From assembly GCA_910587355.1 (NCBI GenBank), contig CAJUKF010000067.1:1-9870 (forward strand): a DNA stretch of 9,870 nt, written 5' to 3'. Shown one piece after another: positions 1 through 5,549 of the stretch; the stretch's first letter is position 1; the number at the start of each line of letters is the position of its first letter. The DNA comes from an uncultured Muribaculaceae bacterium (GTDB lineage Bacteria; Bacteroidota; Bacteroidia; Bacteroidales; Muribaculaceae). Under the pieces are notes generated by a model. That model saw nothing but the letters and a program-made list of their open reading frames with translations, did no database searches and was not told the DNA's origin. The position numbers and the translations under genes are program-made.

Positions 1-46
1 AGATTCCGTATGGTGACTGGAGTTCAGACGTGTGCTCTTCCGATCT
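1..46. other. Illumina adapter contamination at contig end
   Basis: Bases 13-46 match the 34-base TruSeq Read 2 adapter (beginning GTGACTGGAGTTCAGACG and ending GCTCTTCCGATCT). Bases 1-4 (AGAT) match the end of the P7 flow-cell oligo, and bases 5-12 (TCCGTATG) sit where an 8-base i7 index belongs. This is library sequence assembled onto the contig end, not genome. Genomic sequence starts at base 47. It creates a false C-terminus and stop codon for the protease reading leftward into it. Confidence 0.97.
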
Positions 47-1181
47 TGAAAATCTCCCCGCGGTCGTAGCGGTCGAAAATCTCGGTTTCGTACTCGCCGT
101 TATGTCCGGCTTTATATGTCTTCTGTATGCACCGGCCCGAGGGAGTATAATAACGCTGCACGGTCAGACGCATTTCACTTGAATCGGGAAGTTCGAAAGA
201 ACGCTGCACAAGACCTTTGCCGAAGGTGCGTCGGCCGATAATGAGACCGCGGTCGTTGTCCTGCATTGCACCGGCGAAGATTTCGCTTGAGCTGGCTGTA
301 AATTCATCGACAAGCACCACTATATTCTCGTTGGAGAACGAACCGGAGCCATCGCTGAAAAGGACGCTGTTGTCGCCGCCGAACTGACCCTTTGTCATCA
401 CAATGAGTTTGCCAGCCGGCAGGAACTCGTTGGATATAAGTACCGAGGGATTCATGTAACCGCCCCCGTTGCCCCGGAGGTCGATGATATAAGATTTAGC
501 ACCGTCGAAGCGGAGCTGAGCAAGTGCCTGCAGAAATTCGGGATAAGTATTGTCGGCGAATTTGCCGAGGCGTATGTAACCGATAGTGTCGTTGACGAGA
601 TATGAAGCATCTATAGGCGATACGGGTACTTCGCCGCGTATGAGGTCAAAAGTAAGTGGCTTCGGAGAGTTGGCGCGCTTTACTTTCACAGTTACTTCCG
701 TGCCCTCAGGGCCGCGGAGCATTGAGAATATATCATTTTCGTTTGTCTGATTTCCGGCAATATTTTTGCCATCGACCTCAATGATGCGGTCGCCTGGCTG
801 CATACCGGCTTCATCGGCGGCAGCTCCGGCAATCACCTCAATCACATTAAGGGTATCGTCGAGCATCTGGAACTGGATGCCGATGCCATAGAACGAGCCT
901 TCGAGGTCGCGGTTGGCGGCTTCTCGCTCCGATTTTGCAAAATAAGACGAATGGGGGTCCAGATTGGCAATCAGTTCGGGCAGCGAGAGTTCTACAAGAG
1001 AGTCGTAGCTCACAGGCTCCACATAACTATCTTCGATAATGCTGAATACTTCGTCGAGCTTTTCGCGTGCGGCGGAGTTTTCGCCGCCTTTACTGAAATA
1101 AAATCCGGTCCAGAGACCGATAACCATAAAAGCCGCTGCCACAAGCGGCAGAGCGAGGAGATATTTTCTGTCCTTAGACAT
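47..1181 (-). CDS. S41 family carboxyl-terminal processing protease, C-terminus cut off by contig end
   Basis: This is a PDZ-containing serine protease of the CtpA/Prc family, which cleaves proteins near their C-termini in the periplasm. The ATG at 1181 begins a short basic N-terminus and one hydrophobic segment (about residues 8-29), an uncleaved anchor or signal. A PDZ domain follows (about 97-170) and then the S41 catalytic core (about 195-345). Ser297 in TASSSE, Lys322 in FGKG and Gln326 show the 25- and 4-residue spacing of the known Ser-Lys-Gln site, so the enzyme should be active. The last genuine residue is Phe378. The seven residues and stop that appear to follow (KIGRAHV) are translated adapter. 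Bacteroidales relatives are usually well over 500 residues, so a C-terminal part of probably 150 or more residues is missing. It lies 15 bases downstream of the dCMP deaminase gene and is probably co-transcribed with it. Family assignment is firm; its substrate is unknown. Confidence 0.93.
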
Positions 1182-1196
1182 ATCTAAAATTCTTTC

Positions 1197-1628
1197 TTAT
1201 TCTATATGCTCAATATGGACGCATTCCACACCGGCACGGCGCAGAAGGTCGATTCCGTCGGTGAGACGGTAAAGGTCGTTGAATACGACACGGCGAATAC
1301 CGGCCTGAATAATAAGCTTGGAGCACTCGAGGCAAGGCGACGCAGTGATATACAGCGTCGAGCCTTCGCTTGAGTTATTGCTACGTGCCACTTTGGTAAT
1401 TGCATTAGCTTCGGCATGGAGCACGTATGGCTTCGTAACGCCGTTTTCGTCCTCGCATACATTCTCGAATCCGGCCGGAGTTCCGTTGAACCCGTCGGAG
1501 ATTATCATATTGTCCTTTACCAGCAGGCAACCCACTTTGCGGCGCTCGCAATATGAGTTTTCGGCCCATATGGCGGCCATGCGGAGATAGCGCCTGTCGA
1601 GCAATTGCTGTTTATTGTTTGATGTCAT
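1197..1628 (-). CDS. dCMP deaminase family protein (ComEB-like)
   Basis: This is a zinc-dependent cytidine/deoxycytidylate deaminase-family enzyme of 143 residues, a normal length for the compact bacterial form. The zinc site is complete: His71-Ala-Glu73 supplies a ligand and the proton-shuttling Glu, and Cys99 and Cys102 in SPCLEC supply the other ligands. The NGTPAGFENVCED stretch (about 48-60) is typical of the dCMP deaminase branch, so the likely reaction is dCMP to dUMP, feeding thymidylate synthesis in the cytoplasm. The assignment to dCMP rather than another cytosine substrate rests on family resemblance. The ATG at 1628 is chosen because the N-terminus (KQQLLDRRYLRMA) aligns with relatives and because a promoter -7 box ends only four bases upstream, leaving no room for a longer form. 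It heads a two-gene operon with the S41 protease. Confidence 0.93.
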   Translation of the reverse strand: MTSNNKQQLLDRRYLRMAAIWAENSYCERRKVGCLLVKDNMIISDGFNGTPAGFENVCEDENGVTKPYVLHAEANAITKVARSNNSSEGSTLYITASPCLECSKLIIQAGIRRVVFNDLYRLTDGIDLLRRAGVECVHIEHIE

Positions 1629-1632
1629 GCCA

Positions 1633-1664
1633 CAAAATTACTCATATTCCTATTAATAGCCAAA
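1633..1664 (-). promoter_or_regulatory. Bacteroidetes-type promoter for the dCMP deaminase operon
   Basis: Read leftward, a TTTG -33 element (1664-1661) is separated by 20 bases from a TAATTTTG -7 element (1640-1633), which matches the Bacteroidetes primary sigma consensus TTTG/TAnnTTTG. Only four bases separate the -7 box from the start codon at 1628. Transcription should therefore begin at or next to the ATG, giving a leaderless or nearly leaderless mRNA. Confidence 0.8.
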
Positions 1665-1743
1665 AACAAACGTTTTTTTATTTACAACAGCAACAGCCAA
1701 CGAAAAAAAATACTTTGCCCGACACCGGAAGAACCGAATTTAT

Positions 1744-1774
1744 TTTGCATTTCCTAAAAAAATAATTAATTTTG
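1744..1774 (+). promoter_or_regulatory. Bacteroidetes-type promoter for the HU-SPOR gene
   Basis: A TTTG -33 element (1744-1747), a 19-base spacer and a TAATTTTG -7 element (1767-1774) match the TTTG/TAnnTTTG consensus exactly. The downstream ATG is at 1787, only 12 bases after the box, so the 5' leader is very short. The box also shows that the TTG at 1772 cannot be the translation start, because it lies within the promoter. Confidence 0.8.
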
Positions 1775-1786
1775 TCATTGCAAAGT

Positions 1787-2779
1787 ATGGATACGCTTCT
1801 GAGACATATCAATTATCTCTTGCTCACCGACGGTCTCGTTGCCATCGATGGTATCGGCGTGTTTACACTACAGTGCCGGAGCGCATGCATTAATGCCAAT
1901 GGCAGCATCTCGGCTCCAGCATTATATATATCGTTCGATGCCGGCGTATGTGCCGATAATGCCGATATTATTGACTCAATATCGCTTGCTGAAAATATTT
2001 CTTATGATGAAGCGTGCGCCAAAGTCATAGCTTCGTCTGCAATGCTCCATGAGGCGCTTTCCCATGGCGAGCATGTGCCTCTGGGTGATTTTGGCACACT
2101 TTACGCACGTCCTGACACTGGCGAGCTTGCCTTCGATGCACGATACTGCTCATGGTATCCTGAGCTGGATATTTCTCCGATTGAAATCAAAGAACACCAG
2201 ATTGCAGATGCACCAGAGAGAGAGGACGATAATATCCGCAGGCGCCGCGAGACTTTTGCACGGTATCTGCGCCGCACAGCCTCGAGTGCCGCAGCGATTG
2301 CCCTGATTGCCGTTATTGCTTTTGTAATGGCCCATATGCCCGCTAATGAAAAGTCAGTGTCTCAGTTGGCTTCAATGGGGATAGAGAAAATACAGGGGAA
2401 TAAGACTGAAGAACCGGTTATTGCTCTGCCGGGACAGTCACAGGCCTCCAAATCGGCTCTTGTACTTATTCTGAACACTCCCGCCGACGGCTGCGCCCCG
2501 GCAAAAATACGTCATCGTCAGGCAGTCGAAGAGAGCGCCGAAACCGACAATGCTCCGGGGCGCTACTGCCTGATTGTGGCATCGCTTGCCTCGCAGAAAG
2601 AGGCCGAGACATTTATCGCCGCTCACAGCACAACGGAGATGCCGCTGCGTCTGCTTGCAGAACAAGGCCGCTGGCGTGTCTGTGCCGTCACGGCTCCTAC
2701 ACTTGAAGAGCTCAATGTGGCGGCGCGCAATCTCGGCGTCTACGATGCCTATCCCTCCGCATGGGCGTTCCGTCGTTAA
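1787..2779 (+). CDS. HU-CCDC81-like and SPOR domain membrane protein
   Basis: This 330-residue envelope protein has a domain order known mainly from Bacteroidetes. Residues 1 to about 130 resemble the paired HU-like (CCDC81-type) domains; LVAIDGIGVF (17-26) and HVPLGDFGTL (96-105) are the two matching 'dull-hairpin' motifs. An arginine-rich stretch (RRRR at 151-154, with more basic residues to 163) precedes one transmembrane helix (about 166-184), which predicts N-in topology with the HU part in the cytoplasm. A short linker leads to a C-terminal SPOR domain (about 258-328), a fold that in other proteins binds glycan strands lacking stem peptides at division septa. It is therefore a plausible link between a cytoplasmic partner and septal peptidoglycan, but the function is inferred. 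The ATG at 1787 is preferred over TTG 1772, which overlaps the -7 box. It is the first gene of the rightward set. Confidence 0.85.
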   Translation: MDTLLRHINYLLLTDGLVAIDGIGVFTLQCRSACINANGSISAPALYISFDAGVCADNADIIDSISLAENISYDEACAKVIASSAMLHEALSHGEHVPLGDFGTLYARPDTGELAFDARYCSWYPELDISPIEIKEHQIADAPEREDDNIRRRRETFARYLRRTASSAAAIALIAVIAFVMAHMPANEKSVSQLASMGIEKIQGNKTEEPVIALPGQSQASKSALVLILNTPADGCAPAKIRHRQAVEESAETDNAPGRYCLIVASLASQKEAETFIAAHSTTEMPLRLLAEQGRWRVCAVTAPTLEELNVAARNLGVYDAYPSAWAFRR

Positions 2780-2788
2780 TATATTTGA

Positions 2789-3340
2789 ATGACTATGGAT
2801 TTTCATCAGTTACTTCTTGAACGTCACAGCATCCGCCGTTACACCGACCGGCAGATTTCACCCGAAGACGTAAAGACCATACTTGAGGCAGGTCTGCTTG
2901 CTCCCAATTCCAAAAGCGCCCGCTCATGGCAGTTTGTTGCCGTCGAAGACCATGATACAATGCTTGAGCTACAGAAATGTAAGCCGGCTTATGCCACATC
3001 GCTCGCCACGGCGCCTTTTGCAGTGGTAGTGACCACAAATCCTGAAGAAAGCGAGGCATATATCGAAGATGCCTCGGTAGCCGCCGCTTTCATGCATTTG
3101 CAGGCAGCCGCGCTCGGCATCGGTTCGTGTTGGGTACAGGTGCTCGGACGCTACAATGCCGAAGGCGAGGAATCACAGAATGTAGTGCGCGATTTGCTCG
3201 GCATACCTTCAGATATGGTGGTGGTGTGCATTATGACATTCGGATACTCCGCAGAAACACGCAAACCGGTTGACCCGGCAAAACTCAAATGGGAGAAGGT
3301 GCACATAGGCACCTGGCGTCACAATCCGGAGGGCGAGTGA
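2789..3340 (+). CDS. Small nitroreductase family oxidoreductase
   Basis: This is a single-domain flavoprotein of the nitroreductase superfamily, about 181-183 residues, the usual length for the small bacterial type that works as a dimer with FMN. Numbering from the ATG at 2795, the RHSIRRY motif (10-16) and APNSKSARSWQF (36-47) form the FMN phosphate and ring contacts. EDASVAAAFMHLQAAALGIGSCW (91-113) is the conserved helix and loop of the fold, and the GYS at 150-152 is the usual end motif. The substrate cannot be read from sequence; family members reduce nitro compounds, quinones or other acceptors with NAD(P)H. The first ATG is at 2789, but 2795 (MDFHQLL) aligns better with relatives. It starts nine bases after the HU-SPOR stop and ends two bases before the next start, so it is probably co-transcribed. 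Confidence 0.92.
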   Translation: MTMDFHQLLLERHSIRRYTDRQISPEDVKTILEAGLLAPNSKSARSWQFVAVEDHDTMLELQKCKPAYATSLATAPFAVVVTTNPEESEAYIEDASVAAAFMHLQAAALGIGSCWVQVLGRYNAEGEESQNVVRDLLGIPSDMVVVCIMTFGYSAETRKPVDPAKLKWEKVHIGTWRHNPEGE

Positions 3341-3342
3341 TT

Positions 3343-4113
3343 ATGCCCCGTATAGTACTCGTCGGAGCAGGAAATGTAGCCACACATCTTTCAAAAGCCC
3401 TTGGCGACCATATAGTTGCGGTATGCAGCCGCAATATCGGACATGCGCGCAGGCTTGCGGAGCCAATCGGGGCCGAAGCCACTGATGATTTCGGCCATCT
3501 GGCTTCTTTCACACCCGATATTATTATTCTGAGTATTGCCGACAATGCGACTGCAGATGTTGTGGCCGCCATTGGTGCGATTGAGAGTCATCCCCTTGTA
3601 GTCCATACTTCAGGTACGGTGGAAAAGGAGACTCTTTCACCCATTAGTCCGCGCACCGGTGTGCTTTATCCGCTGCAGACGTTCTCGGCCGGTGTCGATG
3701 TCGATATCCATGAAGTGCCATTCTTTACCGAGGCAAACGATGAAGCCGATTTAGCCATTGTCGATGATGTGGCGAAAAGCATCTCGCCTCATGTGCATCA
3801 TGCCGATGCCGCACACCGCCGAGTGCTTCACGTCGCAGGAGTCTTCTCGAACAACTTTCCGAATATTCTCCTTGAATGCGTAGAGTGTATTCTCGCTACT
3901 GCCGGTTATCCGCTCGACGTGGTGCGCCCGCTGCTCAGAGGCACTGTCGACAAAGCTTTTGCAGTCGGCCCCCACGAGGCTCAGACAGGTCCTGCACGAC
4001 GCGGTGATTTTGATGTGATTTCCAGACAATACGACTCGCTTCCCGAAGACCTCAAACCCGTTTACAAGGAACTGACAGCTCTCATACTTCGCTCCCATCA
4101 CATAGAAAAATGA
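3343..4113 (+). CDS. Rossmann-like and DUF2520 domain protein
   Basis: This is a 256-residue cytoplasmic protein of unknown function with an N-terminal dinucleotide-binding fold like that of NADP oxidoreductases and ProC, and a C-terminal helical DUF2520 domain. The nucleotide-binding loop is VLVGAGNVA (5-13), and the second strand ends at CSRN (28-31), where a basic residue would suit NADP. Further family landmarks are HTSG (88-91), YPLQTFS (109-115), HVAGVFSNNF (163-172) and QTGPARRGD (214-222). These are the conserved pocket residues expected of an enzyme, though no reaction has been established to my knowledge. The ATG at 3343 is chosen over an in-frame upstream alternative at 3289 that would overlap the nitroreductase by 52 bases and lies before the first strand of the fold. 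Its stop overlaps the start of the KdsC-like gene (ATGA), which implies translational coupling. Confidence 0.9.
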   Translation: MPRIVLVGAGNVATHLSKALGDHIVAVCSRNIGHARRLAEPIGAEATDDFGHLASFTPDIIILSIADNATADVVAAIGAIESHPLVVHTSGTVEKETLSPISPRTGVLYPLQTFSAGVDVDIHEVPFFTEANDEADLAIVDDVAKSISPHVHHADAAHRRVLHVAGVFSNNFPNILLECVECILATAGYPLDVVRPLLRGTVDKAFAVGPHEAQTGPARRGDFDVISRQYDSLPEDLKPVYKELTALILRSHHIEK

Positions 4114-4634
4114 GCAGAATCGATTATAATCTCAAAAAAATCAAAGCACTTGCTTTCGATGTCGACGGCGTACTGTCGCCATCGACCATTCCAATGTCTC
4201 CTGATGGACTGCCTTTGCGAATGGCCAATCTGAAAGACGGATATGCCATGCAGCTTGCCGTAAAGGCCGGGCTGCGCCTCGCAATCATCACCGGCGCCAA
4301 CGTACCCTCTATTCCCGGACGTTTCAATGTGATAGGTGTGCAAGACATATTTATGGGTGTCTCAGACAAGCTGCCTGTGTTTGAGAAATGGCTCGCAGAC
4401 AATAATCTCAGACCGGAAGAAGTTGCATATGCGGGCGACGATATCCCTGACATCCCTGTGCTGCGGGCATGCGGACTTCCAGTGGCTCCGCGTGACGCGG
4501 CCGCTGAGTGCAAGGCTATCGCAAAGTTTATTACAGCGGCCGACGGGGGCCACGGTGTGGCCCGAGAGATTTTAGAAGAAGTGATGCGCGCTCAAGGTCT
4601 CTGGCTGTCAGCAGACAAAGCTTATGCATGGTGA
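4110..4634 (+). CDS. kdsC: KdsC-like HAD phosphatase (Kdo-8-phosphate phosphatase)
   Basis: This is a capless (type C0) HAD phosphatase of 174 residues, the right size for KdsC, which hydrolyses 3-deoxy-D-manno-octulosonate 8-phosphate to Kdo for lipopolysaccharide; KdsC is a tetramer. The nucleophile and acid/base are Asp17 and Asp19 in FDVDGVLS. Motif II is Thr61 in IITG, motif III is Lys87 in SDK, and the Mg-binding motif is GDDIPD (109-114). GGHGVARE (146-153) and the tail ending in AYAW match the C-terminal 'tail' segment that closes the neighbouring active site in KdsC. Specificity is inferred: close C0 relatives act on KDN-9-phosphate or similar sugars, so a related nonulosonate cannot be excluded. 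The start overlaps the DUF2520 stop by four bases. I recall the same DUF2520-KdsC-Maf order in Bacteroides genomes. Confidence 0.87.
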   Translation: MSRIDYNLKKIKALAFDVDGVLSPSTIPMSPDGLPLRMANLKDGYAMQLAVKAGLRLAIITGANVPSIPGRFNVIGVQDIFMGVSDKLPVFEKWLADNNLRPEEVAYAGDDIPDIPVLRACGLPVAPRDAAAECKAIAKFITAADGGHGVAREILEEVMRAQGLWLSADKAYAW

Positions 4635-4679
4635 GGCTGTGACAGCCATGGCTTGTAGCTTTAATATTATGGTAAACAA

Positions 4680-5330
4680 ATGGAAGCAAAAGGTTCAATA
4701 GACTTCTCTGCCTCGGCACGCATACTTCCGGCATGGCCGGCTCCACAACTTAAAGAAAAACGGATATTCTTAGCCTCGGGGTCACCGCGCCGCCGCGAAC
4801 TTCTGTCGCTGATTCTGCCGCATTATGAGCTGGCTGTCACAAAAGAAATAGACGAAAATTATCCCCCCTCACTCCCTGCCGAGGAGGTTCCCGCCTATCT
4901 TTCACGACTCAAAGCACAGGCCTATCTTGATGAACTGGATGAGAATGACCTTGTGATAACTGCCGACACTGTCGTCATTCTTGACGACAGAATTCTCGGC
5001 AAGCCTCATTCGGCAGAAGAGGCACGAGATATGCTTGCGTCACTGTCGGGGCGTACGCACACAGTGGTCACAGGCGTGACCCTTACTGCCAAAACAAAAT
5101 CCGAGACATTTACTGAGCATACATCCGTCACTTTCGGAGTATTGTCAGCCGATGACATCGCTGAGTACGTGGAGCGTTACAAGCCTTTCGACAAAGCGGG
5201 CGCATATGGTATTCAGGAGTGGGTCGGCGCTGCCGGCATTGCTAAAATAGATGGATGTTTTTATAATGTAATGGGGCTTCCCCTCCATGCATTATATATG
5301 AGGCTCAGATTATTTCCTATAGAGATATAA
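4680..5330 (+). CDS. maf: Maf family nucleoside triphosphate pyrophosphatase
   Basis: This is a Maf protein of 216 residues that hydrolyses nucleoside triphosphates to monophosphate and pyrophosphate. It is probably of the dTTP/UTP (YhdE) type, which also clears modified pyrimidine nucleotides. Visible motifs are LASGSPRRRELL (31-42) for phosphate binding, the acidic TADTVV (95-99, with Asp96), GKP (107-109), SGRTHTVVTG (123-132), DKAGAYGIQ (171-179) and the C-terminal NVMGLPL (196-202). The DKAGAYGIQ form separates this branch from the m7GTP-type (YceF), which has a Ser in place of the Lys. About 27 residues before the first motif make a longer N-terminus than most family members; no internal start codon exists that would remove it. 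It is the last gene of the rightward set, 45 bases after kdsC, and is followed by a terminator. Confidence 0.93.
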   Translation: MEAKGSIDFSASARILPAWPAPQLKEKRIFLASGSPRRRELLSLILPHYELAVTKEIDENYPPSLPAEEVPAYLSRLKAQAYLDELDENDLVITADTVVILDDRILGKPHSAEEARDMLASLSGRTHTVVTGVTLTAKTKSETFTEHTSVTFGVLSADDIAEYVERYKPFDKAGAYGIQEWVGAAGIAKIDGCFYNVMGLPLHALYMRLRLFPIEI

Positions 5331-5372
5331 CGGTTTACTGAGTTTTCCTCCGATACCCCAAAGCATATTCAT

Positions 5373-5404
5373 AAAAAGGTCAACGCTCAGCGATGACTTT
5401 TTTT
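5373..5404 (+). terminator. Rho-independent terminator after maf
   Basis: GTCA (5379-5382) pairs with TGAC (5394-5397), and inside it CGC (5384-5386) pairs with GCG (5390-5392) around a TCA loop with one A/A mismatch. Seven Ts follow directly (5398-5404). It lies about 50 bases after the maf stop and fits the end of the rightward operon. An A run upstream (5373-5377) could let it act weakly in the other direction. Confidence 0.7.
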
Positions 5405-5423
5405 ATATCCGTACTTTGATAAT

Positions 5424-5458
5424 AAAAAAAACGATGCGGGTCTCACGACAGGCATCGT
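5424..5458 (-). terminator. Rho-independent terminator after mutB
   Basis: Read leftward, ACGATGC (5458-5452) pairs perfectly with GCATCGT (5437-5431) around a 14-base loop. The stem is followed at once by a long T run (complement of the A run 5424-5430). It lies about 90 bases beyond the mutB stop and is the likely end of the mutA-mutB transcript. Confidence 0.8.
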
Positions 5459-5470
5459 CTTCGGGATGTT

Positions 5471-5504
5471 GGGTCCTCCTCTTGGATGGGGTTAAGGAGG
5501 ACCC
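5471..5504. repeat. 10-bp perfect GC-rich inverted repeat in mutB 3' region
   Basis: GGGTCCTCCT (5471-5480) and AGGAGGACCC (5495-5504) are perfect complements separated by 14 bases. Neither strand has a T run directly after it, so it is not a standard intrinsic terminator. It lies between the mutB stop and the leftward terminator, so it would form a strong hairpin in the mutAB 3' untranslated region, possibly stabilising the mRNA end. Confidence 0.75.
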
Positions 5505-5549
5505 GGGGGAATGTTATGTTTTTTTCGGCCTTAAGCCGTTTGTTGTCGG

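Noticed and set aside
3289..3342. Upstream in-frame start for the DUF2520 protein
   Set aside because: It would overlap the nitroreductase by 52 bases and adds residues before the first beta strand; ATG 3343 directly precedes the nucleotide-binding fold.
4635..4647. GGCTG-TGA-CAGCC hairpin right after the kdsC stop
   Set aside because: The stem is only five pairs and no T run follows, so it does not qualify as a terminator between kdsC and maf.
5495..5513. AAGGAGG followed 10 bases later by ATG, looking like a Shine-Dalgarno and start
   Set aside because: The frame has seven codons, the AGGAGG is one arm of the hairpin, and Bacteroidetes rarely use Shine-Dalgarno sites.
5526..5538. CGGC-CTTAA-GCCG hairpin beside a T run near the mutB stop
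   Set aside because: The T run precedes the stem on the plus strand and becomes an A run after it on the minus strand, so it is the wrong arrangement for termination in either direction.
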